Of a stretch of DNA of 64,000 nt, positions 19,073-30,689 are shown one piece after another. Position numbers and translations under genes: made by a program. The notes under the pieces are model-generated. The model had not been told where the DNA came from. It made no database searches and saw only the letters and a program-made list of their open reading frames with translations. Position 1 is the first letter of the stretch. Each line of letters starts with the position of its first letter. The stretch is from Crenobacter luteus. Lineage in GTDB: Bacteria > Pseudomonadota > Gammaproteobacteria > Burkholderiales > Chromobacteriaceae. The stretch is from contig NZ_SLXG01000001.1 of NCBI RefSeq assembly GCF_004345725.1, positions 234,973 through 298,972 on the forward strand. The letters are read 5' to 3'.

Positions 19073-19149
19073 TGGTCGGGGCGGTGGGATTCGAACTCAC
19101 GACCCCCTGGTCCCAAACCAGGTGCGCTACCAGACTGCGCTACGCCCCG
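19073..19149 (-). tRNA. tRNA-Pro (TGG)
   Basis: Cloverleaf with acceptor CGGGGCG/CGCCCCG, anticodon TGG between CCTGG and CCAGG, and encoded CCA. First gene of the tRNA operon. Confidence 0.95.
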
Positions 19150-19266
19150 ACAACGAGAGTCCGCAAATATACGGATTGCCGGTATTGCTGTCAACTCCCG
19201 TTGAGCCGGCTTTCATAAAAATGCGAAAATTAGGTTTTTGCATCAATGAGTTTGGGGAAAAACGAA

Positions 19267-20118
19267 ATGGTGGCTCAACGGATAGACGGCAAGGCGGTGG
19301 CCGAGCAACGCATCGAGGCGGTGCGCGAGGCGGTCGAGGCGCGTCGCGCGGCGGGGCTGCGCGTGCCGACGCTGGCGGTGGTGCTGGTCGGCGACGATGC
19401 GGCCAGCGCGGTCTACGTGCGCAACAAGAAACGCGCGTGCGAGAAGGCGGGCATCCGCTCGCTCGCCTACGACCTGCCGTCGGCGACGACCGAGGCGGAG
19501 CTGCTGGCGCTGATCGACGAACTGAACGCCAACGACGAGGTCGACGGCATCCTGGTGCAACTGCCGCTGCCCGCGCACATCGACCCGCAATCGGTGATCG
19601 AGCGCATCGATCCGCACAAGGACGTCGACGGCTTCCACCCGTACAATATGGGCCGCCTTGCGACCAAGATGCCGCTGCTGCGCCCGTGCACGCCCAAGGG
19701 TGTGATGACGCTGCTGGAACACTACGGCATCGATCCGAAGGGCCAGAAGGTGGTGATCGTCGGCGCGTCCAACATCGTCGGCCGCCCGCAGGCGCTCGAG
19801 ATGCTCTTGGCGCGCGCGACGGTGACGGTGTGCCACAGCGCGACGCGCAACCTCGCCGACGAGGTCGCCGCCGCCGACATCGTGGTCGCCGCGGTCGGCA
19901 AGCCGGGCTTCGTGAAGGGCGAGTGGATCAAACCGGGGGCGGTGGTGATCGACGTCGGCATCAACCGCCTCGACGACGGCTCGCTGTGCGGCGACGTCGA
20001 GTTCGCCGCGGCCAGCGAGCGCGCCAGCTACATCACCCCGGTGCCGGGCGGCGTCGGTCCGATGACGGTGGCCACCTTGCTGGAAAATACGCTGGCCTCG
20101 GCCAAGCTGCGCGGTTAA
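19267..20118 (+). CDS. folD: Methylenetetrahydrofolate dehydrogenase/cyclohydrolase
   Basis: FolD (283 residues) interconverts 5,10-methylene-, methenyl- and 10-formyl-tetrahydrofolate with NADP in the cytoplasm, supplying one-carbon units. The catalytic Lys lies in [14 protein letters not shown]. Also visible are the substrate loop VQLPLP, the dinucleotide motif [13 protein letters not shown] and the C-terminal [13 protein letters not shown] at 19267 (MVAQRIDGK) is preceded by GGGGAAAA at good spacing and fits the family length; an ATG 21 bases upstream is in frame. purU follows, so the two are a folate pair, but a hairpin with a short T-run lies between. Confidence 0.95.
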   Translation: MVAQRIDGKAVAEQRIEAVREAVEARRAAGLRVPTLAVVLVGDDAASAVYVRNKKRACEKAGIRSLAYDLPSATTEAELLALIDELNANDEVDGILVQLPLPAHIDPQSVIERIDPHKDVDGFHPYNMGRLATKMPLLRPCTPKGVMTLLEHYGIDPKGQKVVIVGASNIVGRPQALEMLLARATVTVCHSATRNLADEVAAADIVVAAVGKPGFVKGEWIKPGAVVIDVGINRLDDGSLCGDVEFAAASERASYITPVPGGVGPMTVATLLENTLASAKLRG

Positions 20119-20142
20119 GCTAGTCGCCTTACCAGATCGAAA

Positions 20143-20177
20143 CGCCACGGCCGGCACGCCGCCGACCGTGGCGCTTT
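20143..20177 (+). terminator. Terminator or attenuator hairpin after folD
   Basis: CGCCACGG pairs with CCGTGGCG around a 15-base loop that itself can pair, followed by CTTT. The short T-run makes it weak, so purU may be reached by read-through. Confidence 0.6.
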
Positions 20178-20212
20178 GCATTTGATACCGCCAACGAATC
20201 GACAGACAGAGC

Positions 20213-21070
20213 ATGAACCCACATTCCGCCACCTTGCTGATCAGCTGCCCGGACAAGAAAGGTCTGGTGTCGGCGATCGCCAACTTCCTGATGACCTACA
20301 ACGCCAACATCCTGCACGCCGACCAGCACCAGGATGCCGAGGCCAAGCTGTTCCTGATGCGGGTGCAGTGGGACCTCGACGGCTTCACGCTGCCGATGGA
20401 CGACTTCGCCGCCGCGTTCGCGCCGATCGCCGCCGAGCACGACATGCGCTGGCAGGTGTCGCTGTCGAGCCGCAAGCCGCGCATGGCGATCTTCGTATCC
20501 AAGTACGAGCATTGCTTGGTCGACCTCTTGCACCGCTGGCGCATCGGCGAGCTCGATTGCGAGATCCCGCTGGTGATTTCCAACCACGAGGACTGCCGCC
20601 GCATCGTCGAATTCAACGGCATCCCCTACCACGTGATCCCGGTCAGCAAGGACAACAAGGCCGAGGCCGAGGCCGAGCAGTTCCGCCTGCTGGAAGAGGC
20701 GGGCGTCGACCTGATCGTGCTGGCGCGCTATATGCAGGTGTTGTCGCACGACTTCGTCACCCGCTATCCGAACAAGGTGATCAACATTCACCACAGCTTC
20801 CTGCCGGCCTTCGACGGCGCGCGCCCCTATCACCGTGCTTTCGCGCGCGGTGTGAAGCTGATCGGCGCGACCAGCCACTACGTGACCGAGGACCTCGACG
20901 AGGGGCCGATCATCGAGCAGGAGGTGATGCGCATCTCGCACCGCGACGACGTCGACGACCTGGTGCAGAAGGGGCGCGACCTCGAGAAGGTGGTGCTGTC
21001 GCGCGCGGTGCGCTGGCATCTGGACAACCGCCTCCTGTCGTACAACAACAAGACGGTGGTTTTCGACTGA
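20213..21070 (+). CDS. purU: Formyltetrahydrofolate deformylase
   Basis: PurU (285 residues) hydrolyses 10-formyl-tetrahydrofolate to formate and tetrahydrofolate, balancing one-carbon pools and feeding purine synthesis. An N-terminal ACT domain (about 5-85, SCPDKKGLVSAIANFL) precedes the formyltransferase fold, with the catalytic HHSFLPAF (Asn-His-Asp set; NIHHSFLPAFDGA) and GATSHYVTEDLDEGPII. It is the neighbour of folD, which makes its substrate. Length and start are typical. Confidence 0.96.
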   Translation: MNPHSATLLISCPDKKGLVSAIANFLMTYNANILHADQHQDAEAKLFLMRVQWDLDGFTLPMDDFAAAFAPIAAEHDMRWQVSLSSRKPRMAIFVSKYEHCLVDLLHRWRIGELDCEIPLVISNHEDCRRIVEFNGIPYHVIPVSKDNKAEAEAEQFRLLEEAGVDLIVLARYMQVLSHDFVTRYPNKVINIHHSFLPAFDGARPYHRAFARGVKLIGATSHYVTEDLDEGPIIEQEVMRISHRDDVDDLVQKGRDLEKVVLSRAVRWHLDNRLLSYNNKTVVFD

Positions 21071-21077
21071 GCGCGCC

Positions 21078-21662
21078 ATGCAACGTTTTCTCGACGATGT
21101 GATCGACCTGGTGCGCGGCCGCGTGCAGCCGCTCTCGCACTACCAGTATCCGTTCTGGCAGACGGCGTTGCTGCTGACGCTGATGGGGGTGTTCGCCAGC
21201 GCGCGGGCGGTCGAGATCGGCGGCTCGACCGACGGCCGGCTGCTGTTTTTCGTGCTGTTCACGTGGATGCAGATCCTGCTGTTCGTGCGCTTCATCGGCT
21301 GGTGGCTGCGGCTGGCGGGGGCGGAGCTGGAGGGCTCGCTGTTCGGGCTGGTGGTGCTGACCAACAGTCCGCAGTTGCTCGAACCGCTGGCGAGCTGGTT
21401 GCCCGACGACGTCGCGCGCGGCGTGACGCTGGCGCTGTCGCTCTTGAGCGTGATCATCCTGATCCGTGCGCTGTCGTCGGTCAGCGGCGTCTCCAAGCTG
21501 CGCGTCTTTCTCGGCGTGCTGTGCTACACGCCGCTGGCCATCCTGCTGTTGACCGGGTTGACCGGTTTCGCCGGGCAGATGGGCTGGATCGAGCTGCCGC
21601 CCGAGTTGCTCGACGCGGCGTCTCAGGGGGCCTCTTCGGCGGGCGCGTCGAGCGCGCGGTGA
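21078..21662 (+). CDS. Small integral membrane protein of unknown function
   Basis: A 194-residue protein with four or five hydrophobic helices (about 28-45, 56-75, 84-101, 113-130, 142-164), reminiscent of the YIP1-like membrane proteins. It starts seven bases after the purU stop and is probably cotranscribed. There are no catalytic motifs. Its 3' end overlaps the convergent thioredoxin-like gene by 40 bases, so its C-terminal tail (SQGASSAGASSAR) is read from DNA that codes on both strands. Confidence 0.65.
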   Translation: MQRFLDDVIDLVRGRVQPLSHYQYPFWQTALLLTLMGVFASARAVEIGGSTDGRLLFFVLFTWMQILLFVRFIGWWLRLAGAELEGSLFGLVVLTNSPQLLEPLASWLPDDVARGVTLALSLLSVIILIRALSSVSGVSKLRVFLGVLCYTPLAILLLTGLTGFAGQMGWIELPPELLDAASQGASSAGASSAR

Positions 21663-21967
21663 ATCGCCTCGGCCAGGCTTGACGCTTCGAGCGGCGCGTT
21701 CACCCAAGCGTGAAACGCGCCGTTCTGGTACAGGGCGAGCGCCGGCAGGTGGAAGAGTTCGAATTCGTGCGCGAGCGCGCCGCTGAGCGCGACGTCGACC
21801 TCGTAGAGTGTGCCGATCACGTCCGGCAGCAGCGTGGGCAGCCGCGCGCGTGCGACCTTGCACGCGCCGCAGAACGGTTGGCCGAACAGCACCAGCGCGA
21901 CGCCGGGGTTGGCCGAGGTCGTCGGGTGAAAGTCGAACTCGGTCAGCGGCCGCCAGGCGCGCGTCAC
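21623..21967 (-). CDS. Thioredoxin-like protein
   Basis: A 114-residue thioredoxin-fold protein with active site CGAC in LFGQPFCGACKVARARLP and a cis-proline stretch HLPALALYQNG. The C-x-x-C suggests a redox role, but the partner is unknown. It starts with GTG at 21967, overlapping the NUDIX stop codon as GTGA, so it is translated with that gene as the last member of the rlmD-NUDIX-thioredoxin set. It overlaps the convergent membrane-protein gene. Confidence 0.75.
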   Translation of the reverse strand: MTRAWRPLTEFDFHPTTSANPGVALVLFGQPFCGACKVARARLPTLLPDVIGTLYEVDVALSGALAHEFELFHLPALALYQNGAFHAWVNAPLEASSLAEAIHRALDAPAEEAP

Positions 21968-22487
21968 TCGGCGCGTTCCTCGACGCCGACGCGCGCGATG
22001 TAGCGCGCGAGGTTCAGCATCGCGCGCACCGCCTCGCTTTTCGGGCCTTCCTCGCCGCGCAGGCGCGCGTAGCGGCGCAGGATCGCGCGCGTCTCGGGCG
22101 TGGTTTCGGGTTCGCCGTCCGGCGAAGCGAGCACGCCGATGCGCTCGGTTTCGCCCTGCGGGCGCGGCACCCCCTGCGCGATCACCAGGTAGACCTTGTG
22201 CGAGGTGTGCGGCGTCAGATGGTCGAACAGGTACAGCATATTGTGCACCCTGAGGCCAATCTGCTCGCGCAACTCGCGGATCAGCGCCTGCGAGCGCAGC
22301 TCGCCGCGGTTGGCCTTGCCGCCGGGCAGGCCGAGGCGCTGCCCGGCGGCCGCCGTCACCAGCACGCCGTCGGCCAGTTCGATGATCGCGGTGGCGCGGT
22401 GGGCGAGGTGGCTCGTGGCGGCGGGCCGTCGCTCGCCCGGGGCGGCGCGGCGCGGTGCGAGCAGCGGTGGGGCCAGGTCCTGTCCGC

Positions 22488-22491
<4 letters not shown>
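21964..22491 (-). CDS. NUDIX hydrolase
   Basis: A 175-residue NUDIX pyrophosphatase. The box G-x5-E-x7-REL-x-EQ-x-G is visible as GGKANRGE followed by [10 protein letters not shown], with one Glu of the usual REUXEEXGU replaced by Gln (REQIG). The substrate is some nucleoside-diphosphate-X compound and cannot be named. It starts at 22491 in an ATGA overlap with the rlmD stop. A cotranslated house-cleaning role is plausible. Confidence 0.8.
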
Positions 22492-24065
<1,574 letters not shown>

Positions 24066-24191
24066 CGTTTTCCGTGTCAAAACAGATGCTAAACGGTCGA
24101 TTCTCGCAAAAACGGCCGCGCCTTGCAGGAGTTTGTGGGAATGAGGCGGCGCGGTTTCTGTTAAAATTCTTACCATCGGTTTCAAAACGGA

Positions 24192-25145
24192 ATGGATTTC
24201 ATGGCGTCTTTGGGTTGGAAGGCGGGTGTGGCCGGCGTGCTCGGCGCGGTATCGCTATCGGTTCTGGCAGAGGTGCCGCAGCCTGACGTGCTGGTGCAGC
24301 CGACCGGCTGGCATGTGGTGGTCAACCTGCCGCAGACCCGGCTGTTCGTTTACCGCGACGGTGTGCTGCACAAGTCCTACCCGGTGGCCGTTGGCAAGAC
24401 CCTCACCCAGACGCCGGTCGGCGACTTCAGCGTCACCGGCATCCACCGCAATCCGGCTTGGCACGTGCCCAAGTCGATCCAGGAAGAAATGCGGCGCGCC
24501 GGCAAACCGGTGCAGACCGTCGTGCCGCCCGGCCCGGACAATCCGCTGGGCAAGGTTTTCATCCGTTTCGGCGAGCCGCGCCTCGGCCTCGGTTTTCACG
24601 GCACCAACGCGCCCGGCAGCGTGCCGGGCTTCCGCAGCCACGGCTGCGTGCGGCTGAAGAACGACGACGCGCTGAACCTCGCCGACACCGTGCCGGTCGG
24701 TGCAGCGGTCACCGTGTCCTACCAGAGCGTGCTGCTGAACGAAGACGAAGCGGGCAACCTGTGGCTGACCGCCTACCGCGACCAGTACAACCAGAGCGAC
24801 GTGCGGCTCAGGACGCTGGCGACGGTGCTGCTCGACTGGCAACGCGCGCGCGCCATCGCCGTGCACGGCAAGCGCGTCGACCTCGCGCTGAAGGCGCGCA
24901 GCGGCAAGCCGGTCTGCCTGACCTGCAAGGCCGACGGCAAGCCGCAGCACGACGGCCAGCTGACCGCGGTACGCTGGCTGAGCGCCCCGGCGACGCCGGC
25001 CGCGCCGACGGCGCCCGAGGCATTGCCCGCCGTGCCGGCGCCGCCGGCCGAGCCCGGCTTCGTGCCGCAGACTGCGCCCAAAGGCATGGACGTCAGCGTG
25101 CCGTCGTCGTCGCGCGCCGCCGCCGCGACCGGCCGGCGCATCTGA
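24192..25145 (+). CDS. L,D-transpeptidase (YkuD domain), exported
   Basis: A 317-residue periplasmic enzyme with a signal sequence (about 1-26, ending SVLAEV). The YkuD domain spans about 40-180 with the catalytic motif SHGCVRL, preceded by [12 protein letters not shown]. Such enzymes make 3-3 peptidoglycan crosslinks or attach lipoproteins. The C-terminal part includes a CLTCKA pair and a proline/alanine-rich tail that may contact the cell wall. A second ATG lies nine bases in. It is divergent from rlmD; a TAAAAT at 24162 may be its -10. It is followed by a good terminator. Confidence 0.88.
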   Translation: MDFMASLGWKAGVAGVLGAVSLSVLAEVPQPDVLVQPTGWHVVVNLPQTRLFVYRDGVLHKSYPVAVGKTLTQTPVGDFSVTGIHRNPAWHVPKSIQEEMRRAGKPVQTVVPPGPDNPLGKVFIRFGEPRLGLGFHGTNAPGSVPGFRSHGCVRLKNDDALNLADTVPVGAAVTVSYQSVLLNEDEAGNLWLTAYRDQYNQSDVRLRTLATVLLDWQRARAIAVHGKRVDLALKARSGKPVCLTCKADGKPQHDGQLTAVRWLSAPATPAAPTAPEALPAVPAPPAEPGFVPQTAPKGMDVSVPSSSRAAAATGRRI

Positions 25146-25166
25146 AGACCGTCCCCTTAGCGGCGC

Positions 25167-25193
25167 ACGGCCCCGCATCGCGCGGGGCCGTTT
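25167..25193 (+). terminator. Rho-independent terminator after the L,D-transpeptidase
   Basis: ACGGCCCCGC pairs with GCGGGGCCGT around a five-base loop, followed by TTT. Confidence 0.85.
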
Positions 25194-25219
25194 CCGTTTC
25201 CGCCGCCCGGCGCCGCGCA

Positions 25220-25249
25220 TTGCCGCGCTTTCCGTCCCGCGCGTAAAAT
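25220..25249 (+). promoter_or_regulatory. Candidate sigma-70 promoter of gltX
   Basis: TTGCCG (25220-25225), an 18-base spacer and TAAAAT (25244-25249), 33 bases before the gltX start codon. Confidence 0.6.
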
Positions 25250-25282
25250 GGCGGTTTCGCGTCTTTTCAGGCTGAATCGTCC

Positions 25283-26668
25283 ATGATCCGTACCCGTTTT
25301 GCCCCCAGTCCGACCGGTTACCTGCATATCGGCGGCGTGCGTACCGCGCTGTTTTCCTGGGCGTTCGCCCGCAAGCACGGCGGCGTGTTCGTGCTGCGCA
25401 TCGAGGACACCGACCTGGAGCGGTCGACGCCGGAGTCGGTCAAGGCGATCCTCGACGGCATGCACTGGGTCGGCCTCGACTACGACGAGGGCCCGTTCTA
25501 CCAGACGCAGCGCTTCGACCGTTACAAGGAGGTGATCCAGCAATTGCTGGACGCCGGCCACGCCTACCATTGCTACGCGTCTAAAGAGGAGCTCGACGCG
25601 ATGCGCGCCGAGCAGGAGGCGCGTGGCGAGAAACCGCGCTACGACCGCCGCTGGCGCCCCGAGGAGGGCAAGGTGCTGCCGGCGCCGCCCGAGGGCGTGT
25701 CGCCGGTGGTGCGTTTCCGTAACCCGCTCGACGGCGTGGTGGCCTGGGACGACGCGGTCAAGGGCCGCATCGAGATCAGCAACACCGAACTGGACGACCT
25801 GATCATCGCGCGCCCGGACGGCAGCCCGACCTACAACTTCTGCGTGGTGGTCGACGACTGGGACATGGCCATCAGCCACGTGATCCGCGGCGACGACCAT
25901 GTCAACAACACGCCGCGCCAGATCAACATCCTCAAGGCGATCGGCGCGCCGCTGCCGGTGTACGCGCACCTGCCGATGATCCTCAACGAGGACGGCCAGA
26001 AGATGTCCAAGCGCCGCGACGCGGTCAGCGTGGTCGACTACGCCGACAAGGGCATCCTGCCCGAGGCGCTGCTCAACTATCTGGCGCGCCTCGGTTGGGG
26101 TCACGGCGACGACGAGTTCTTCACCATGGAGCAGTTCGTCGACTGGTTCGACCTCAAGGACGTCAGCCCGTCGGCGTCGCGCTTCAACAACGAGAAGTTC
26201 ATGTGGCTGAACGCGCAGCACATCAAGGCCGCCGACAACCAGAGGTTGGCCGAGCTCGTCGCGCCGCGCCTGGCCTCGGCCAAGGTCGATACCGCGAACG
26301 GCCCGGCGCTGACCGACGTGATCGCGCTGGTCAAGGAACGCGTGCAGGATTTGAACGCGCTGGCGCTCGAGTGCGACTACTTCTACGCGCGCCGCGAGCC
26401 GTCGGCCGCCGATTTGGAAAAACACCTGTCGGCCGAGTCGCGCGAGCGCATGGCCCGCTTCGCCGACCGGCTGGCCGAGCTGGCCGACTGGAACGCCGAG
26501 AGCATCCACGGCCTGTTCAAGCCGTTCTGCTTGGATGAAGGCATCAAGATGGGCCAGCTCGGCATGCCGCTGCGCGTGCTGGTGTGCGGTACCGCGCAGA
26601 CGCCGTCGGTCGACGCGGTGCTGGCGCTGATCGGCCGCGACGAGGTGCTCAAGCGCCTGCGCGCCTGA
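25283..26668 (+). CDS. gltX: Glutamyl-tRNA synthetase
   Basis: GltX (461 residues) charges tRNA-Glu with glutamate. The class I motifs are HIGG (in [17 protein letters not shown]) and KMSKR (in [12 protein letters not shown]). The anticodon-binding helical half follows (about 330-461). The protein starts immediately with the usual [12 protein letters not shown]. It is a single-gene unit with its own promoter and a strong terminator. One 10-mer copy at 26245 reads LAE. Confidence 0.97.
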   Translation: MIRTRFAPSPTGYLHIGGVRTALFSWAFARKHGGVFVLRIEDTDLERSTPESVKAILDGMHWVGLDYDEGPFYQTQRFDRYKEVIQQLLDAGHAYHCYASKEELDAMRAEQEARGEKPRYDRRWRPEEGKVLPAPPEGVSPVVRFRNPLDGVVAWDDAVKGRIEISNTELDDLIIARPDGSPTYNFCVVVDDWDMAISHVIRGDDHVNNTPRQINILKAIGAPLPVYAHLPMILNEDGQKMSKRRDAVSVVDYADKGILPEALLNYLARLGWGHGDDEFFTMEQFVDWFDLKDVSPSASRFNNEKFMWLNAQHIKAADNQRLAELVAPRLASAKVDTANGPALTDVIALVKERVQDLNALALECDYFYARREPSAADLEKHLSAESRERMARFADRLAELADWNAESIHGLFKPFCLDEGIKMGQLGMPLRVLVCGTAQTPSVDAVLALIGRDEVLKRLRA

Positions 26669-26691
26669 TCCGGTCAGCCAAGACGCATGAA

Positions 26692-26716
26692 AGCCGCCCC
26701 GTTGGGCGGCTTTTTT
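26692..26716 (+). terminator. Strong rho-independent terminator after gltX
   Basis: GCCGCCC pairs with GGGCGGC around a four-base loop, preceded by AAA and followed by six Ts. Confidence 0.95.
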
Positions 26717-26851
26717 CATGACTGGCTAACTTATGAAAAATATTTATATCAAGTGCGAATATTTATTCATATTTGGAGGGTCTTTAACTGGGTATACTTG
26801 CCGCGCTGCAGTTTTTATTCGGAAAAATTTAAAAACGGAGGCCGTCCCGGC

Positions 26852-28495
26852 ATGAAAAATCTCAAGATCGCTTACCGGCTCGGGGTCGGCTTTGCGCTGA
26901 TCGTGCTGTTGTTCGTGATCGGCGCCGTCGTTATCCAGACCCAGCTGGCTTCGTTGACCACCGGCATCGAAAAGCTCAACACCATCGCCTTCCCGCGCAA
27001 CGTCGCGATCGGCAGCTTGCTCGACGCGGTGAACGAGGGCAGGGTGCAGGTGCGCAACATGATGCTGGCGCCCGACGAGGCCGCGCTGCAAAGGTCGGAC
27101 AAGCTGCTGACCGAGGCGCTGGCGCGCTTTCGCGGCGCGGCGAAGGACCTCGAGGCCTCGGTCGCCGAGCACGGCGCCTCGGATGCGGAGAAGGCGCATA
27201 TCGCCAAGGTGAACGCCGCCTACGACGCCTGGCAGAGGAACATCCTCGACGCGCGCACGGCGCGACTCAAGGGCGACGCCGCGGCGGCGGTCGCGGTGCT
27301 GACCTCGGCCGAAGGCGCGGTGGCCGGCCGCAAGCTGAGCGAGGCGCTGCGCGATTACGGCCGCTTCAACATCGAGCTGAACAGCCGCTTCAACGAGGTG
27401 CGCCTCGACGAAGCGCGCAATATCGAAGAGGTGGTGCTGGCGGTTGCGGTGCTGGCGGTGTTGTTCGCCGTCGCCGCCGGCTGGCTGGTCGCGCGCAGCA
27501 TTACCCGGCCGCTCGACGCGGCGGTCGACTCGCTCGAGCGCATCGCCGGCGGCGACCTGTCCGAGCGCATTCCCGCCGACCCGGCCAGCCACGAGATCGC
27601 CCGCCTCAACAACGCGATGGCGCGCACCATCGCCGGCCTGTCGGCGACCTTGCGCACCGTGCACGGCAGCGCCAGCCGGCTGATCGGCGCCGCCGGCGAA
27701 CTGAACGGCGCCAGCCGCACCGTGCGCGAGAGCTCCGAGCAGCAGTCGGGCGCCGCGACCGCGATGGCGGCGGCGATGGAAGAAATCTCGACCAGCATCA
27801 ACCACATCTCCGACCTGTCGCGCGAGGCGCAGGGCGTGTCGCAGCAGTCGGGTCAGCAGGCGCGTTCGGGCGCCGAGGTGATCCACGCGATGGTCGACGA
27901 GATCGGCAAGATCTCGGCCACTGTCGGTCAGGCGGCGGCGACCGCGCAGAGCCTCGGCGACGAGGCGGCCAAGATCACCGCGATCATCAACGTGATCAAG
28001 GACATCGCCGACCAGACCAACCTGCTGGCGCTGAACGCGGCGATCGAGGCGGCGCGCGCCGGCGAGCTCGGCCGCGGCTTCGCGGTGGTCGCCGACGAGG
28101 TGAGGAAGTTGGCCGAGAAGACCACCGCGTCGACCGCCGACATCACCGCGATGATCGGCGCGATCCAGTCCGGCGCCGGCAATATGGCCTCGCAGATGCA
28201 GCAGACGGTCAGCCAGGTGACCGAGGGCATGGAAATGGCGCGCCACGCCGGCGGCGCGATCGCCCAGATCAACGCCAGTACCGACAGCGTGGTCGGCATG
28301 ATCGACGACGTCAGCCGCGGCTTGTCCGAGCAGGCGATCGCCAGCCACGAGATCGCCAACCGCGTCGAGCAGATCGTGCAGATGGTCGACCAGAACGCCG
28401 CGGCGACCCGCTCGGTGGCCGACGCGGCCGGCGAGCTCGACGCGCTGGCGCAGTCGCTCGAGGGCGAGGTGAGACGCTTCAAGCTGGCCAGCTAG
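26852..28495 (+). CDS. Methyl-accepting chemotaxis protein
   Basis: A 547-residue chemoreceptor: TM1 about 11-33, a helical four-helix-bundle-type periplasmic sensor (about 35-190), TM2 about 192-214, HAMP (about 215-268), and a cytoplasmic signalling domain whose hairpin tip reads [21 protein letters not shown]. Methylation helices flank the tip. It signals to CheA/CheW, which are not in this window, and acts on the flagellar motor encoded partly downstream. ATG at 26852 has GGAGG upstream. The 135-base leader is unusually AT-rich, with a TATACT at 26793 as a possible -10. One 10-mer copy at 28108 reads LAE. Confidence 0.93.
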   Translation: MKNLKIAYRLGVGFALIVLLFVIGAVVIQTQLASLTTGIEKLNTIAFPRNVAIGSLLDAVNEGRVQVRNMMLAPDEAALQRSDKLLTEALARFRGAAKDLEASVAEHGASDAEKAHIAKVNAAYDAWQRNILDARTARLKGDAAAAVAVLTSAEGAVAGRKLSEALRDYGRFNIELNSRFNEVRLDEARNIEEVVLAVAVLAVLFAVAAGWLVARSITRPLDAAVDSLERIAGGDLSERIPADPASHEIARLNNAMARTIAGLSATLRTVHGSASRLIGAAGELNGASRTVRESSEQQSGAATAMAAAMEEISTSINHISDLSREAQGVSQQSGQQARSGAEVIHAMVDEIGKISATVGQAAATAQSLGDEAAKITAIINVIKDIADQTNLLALNAAIEAARAGELGRGFAVVADEVRKLAEKTTASTADITAMIGAIQSGAGNMASQMQQTVSQVTEGMEMARHAGGAIAQINASTDSVVGMIDDVSRGLSEQAIASHEIANRVEQIVQMVDQNAAATRSVADAAGELDALAQSLEGEVRRFKLAS

Positions 28496-28522
28496 CGTCC
28501 TAGCGTCTTGCCGCCGCGACAG

Positions 28523-28559
28523 GCCCGGCCGAGCCCCCGACGGGCCCGCCGGGCTTTTT
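28523..28559 (+). terminator. Rho-independent terminator after the chemoreceptor gene
   Basis: GCCCGGC pairs with GCCGGGC across an 18-base loop with internal pairing, followed by five Ts. Confidence 0.8.
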
Positions 28560-28654
28560 CCTGTTCGGCCGGCGCACTTTTCTTTGTCGTGTGCGCTTGA
28601 CGCCGAATCGGCCGCCTTCCTACCATCGCAACACCAACGAGACCGGACCCCGTC

Positions 28655-29326
28655 ATGAACGCAGCCCTTACCCGCCGCCTGGCCCTTTCTTCCCTTGTCG
28701 TCATGCTCGCCGCCTGCGCGCAGGCCGCGCCGCCCGCCGCCGCGACCCCGGCCGCCGCCGCAGGCGCCGCGCCGGCGCAGACCGGCGTCGGCTACGTCGG
28801 GCAGGGCGGCGAAGCGGCCGCCGCCGTCGACGAGCGCACGGTGGTCAAGGAGGTGGTGCGCGAGGTCAACCCCTACCGTCCGATCGTGATCCGCGTCACC
28901 GGCGTCGGCGCCGCGCCCGGCGGTCAGGGTTTGAGCCTGTCGCAGAAGAAGCTGCTGTCGATGCGCGCGGCGCGGCTCGACGCCTACCGCTCGGTCGCCG
29001 AGCAGGTGCAGGGCGTGCGTCTGGTCGGCGGCAGCTCGGTGTCCAACCTGGTCGCGCAGAACGACGCCTTCCGCGTCTACGTCGACGGCTACCTGCGCGG
29101 CGTGCGCGTGCTGTCGAACACCGTCAAGGGCGACGGCAGCAGCGAGGCGACCGCCGAGATCACGCTCGAGCAGGACTTCTACCAGGCCTACAAGCAGGCG
29201 CTGCTGACGAACGGCAGCGTCAAGAAGGCCGCCGAGATGGTGCCGGTGGTCGGCAGCGAATGCCCGGCCGGCCGCTGCGGCGAGGAACGCCCCAGCCTCG
29301 GCAACAACTACTACCTGGCGCAGTGA
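28655..29326 (+). CDS. flgP: FlgP-like LPP20-family lipoprotein
   Basis: A 223-residue outer-membrane lipoprotein: signal peptide with lipobox LAAC at about residue 21, an alanine/proline-rich linker and an LPP20 domain (about 85-190: KKLLSMRAARLDAYRSVAEQV). FlgP proteins form the outer-membrane disc or H-ring around the polar flagellar motor. The assignment rests on the LPP20 domain and on the FlgT-like gene two bases downstream; LPP20 lipoproteins with other roles exist. FlgO, the usual third member, is absent here. Confidence 0.7.
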   Translation: MNAALTRRLALSSLVVMLAACAQAAPPAAATPAAAAGAAPAQTGVGYVGQGGEAAAAVDERTVVKEVVREVNPYRPIVIRVTGVGAAPGGQGLSLSQKKLLSMRAARLDAYRSVAEQVQGVRLVGGSSVSNLVAQNDAFRVYVDGYLRGVRVLSNTVKGDGSSEATAEITLEQDFYQAYKQALLTNGSVKKAAEMVPVVGSECPAGRCGEERPSLGNNYYLAQ

Positions 29327-29328
29327 GC

Positions 29329-30594
29329 ATGCGCCGCCTCGCGCTCGCCGCCGCGCTGTCGGCGGCGTTCGTCTTGCCCGCGTCGGCCGAGCGGCTGACC
29401 GGCACCGGCTACGCCGCGCTCGACGCCGGCCCGGTCGCCGCGCGCGAGGCGGCGATCGCCGACGCGCTCGAGGCGGCCGCGCTGTCGCGCGCCGCGCGCG
29501 TGACGTCGGCCGAACTGGTCGAGCCGGGGCGGATAGGCGCGTCGACGAGCCTGAGCGCGGCGCCGTTGCCGGCCGGCCGCGTGACCGTGGTCGACGAGGG
29601 CGTGCGCGACGGGCTCTACCGGGTGACGGTGGCGGTCGACACCGCGCAGCCCGGCCCCCGCGCCGACGGCGGCCGCTGCCCCGACGGTCGCCCGACCGGC
29701 CGCGCGCTCAAGCGCCGCGTGCTGGCGTCCTACTTCTACCTCGACGCGCCGCGCGACGCGTCCGACCTCGGCGAGCTCTCGCGCGCGCTGGCGGCCGAGT
29801 TCGCGCGGCGGCTGTCGGCGTTGCCGCGCTTTGCCGCGCGCGACGGCGGCGCCTTCGGCGTGCTGCCCGAGCCCGCTGTCGCCGACCCGGACAGCGGCGG
29901 CGAGCGCGCCCGCGAGATCGGGCGGCGCGAGGACGTGCAGTTCGTGCTCGCCGGCCGGGTGATCGATACCGGCGTCGGCCGCGTCGCACCCGGCTTCTCG
30001 CTGTTCGGCGCCGACCGCTCCCGCCCCGGCGCCTTCTACGCGGGCCCGCTCTCGGGTCTGTTCGGCGCCGGCGTCACGCTGGAGCCGGCCGAGCGCCGCT
30101 TCGACTTCGAGCTGTGGGTGTACGACGCCTTCAGCGGCGCGCTGGTGGTGCGCGAGCGCTTCGCCGCGACCGCCGAGGGCCGGGTCGCCGGCCGCTCGCT
30201 GCCGCCGTTCGCGTCCGAGGCTTTCCGCACCACCGACTACGGCCGTACGGTCGACGCCCTCCTGGGCGAGGCCGTCGGGCGCGTCGACGCGCTCTTGGCC
30301 TGCGTGCCCTTCATGAGCCGGGTCGCGCGCGTCGAGGACGGCAGGCGGCTCTACCTCGGCGACGGCGCGCTCGCCGGGCTCAAGGTCGGCGACAGCCTGC
30401 TGGTCTACAAGCAGCGGCCGCAGCAGGCGCTGCGCGCGGCCGCCAGCGAGCGCCGGCTGGGCGTCGCCGAGCGGCTGTCGGGCGACGCGGTCGTGATCCA
30501 GGTGCAGCCCGGCCTTGCCGTCGCGCGCCTGCAGAACGCGCGCTACCCGGTCGCGGCCGGCGACCTGGTGAGGCTGGTGACGCCGGCGCCGTGA
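29329..30594 (+). CDS. flgT: FlgT-like flagellar H-ring protein
   Basis: A 421-residue exported protein with a signal peptide ending ASAE at about residue 19. The N-terminal domain (GTGYAALDAGPVAAREAAIADAL) resembles the FlgT-N/LPP20 fold. A middle domain (about 125-290, VLASYFYLDAPRDASDLGELS, with FELWVYDAFSGALV) and a small C-terminal domain (about 330-420, LKVGDSLLVYKQ) follow. FlgT surrounds the LP ring of polar flagella in Vibrio-type motors. The match is by domain pattern and the flgP neighbour rather than by close identity. Confidence 0.7.
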   Translation: MRRLALAAALSAAFVLPASAERLTGTGYAALDAGPVAAREAAIADALEAAALSRAARVTSAELVEPGRIGASTSLSAAPLPAGRVTVVDEGVRDGLYRVTVAVDTAQPGPRADGGRCPDGRPTGRALKRRVLASYFYLDAPRDASDLGELSRALAAEFARRLSALPRFAARDGGAFGVLPEPAVADPDSGGERAREIGRREDVQFVLAGRVIDTGVGRVAPGFSLFGADRSRPGAFYAGPLSGLFGAGVTLEPAERRFDFELWVYDAFSGALVVRERFAATAEGRVAGRSLPPFASEAFRTTDYGRTVDALLGEAVGRVDALLACVPFMSRVARVEDGRRLYLGDGALAGLKVGDSLLVYKQRPQQALRAAASERRLGVAERLSGDAVVIQVQPGLAVARLQNARYPVAAGDLVRLVTPAP

Positions 30595-30609
30595 GCGACC
30601 GGTGCAGCA

Positions 30610-30643
30610 AATAATTGATAACAATTCTTGTTGAGATTAGACT
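30610..30643 (+). promoter_or_regulatory. fbpA promoter overlapped by a Fur box
   Basis: TTGATA (30615-30620), a 17-base spacer and TAGACT (30638-30643). ATAATTGATAACAATTCT across the -35 resembles the Fur 19-mer GATAATGATAATCATTATC, which fits iron repression of fbpABC. Confidence 0.65.
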
Positions 30644-30689
30644 TGAGTCCTTGTCGATCGCCCGCGCCGGGCTTGAGGAGTAAAGTCTG

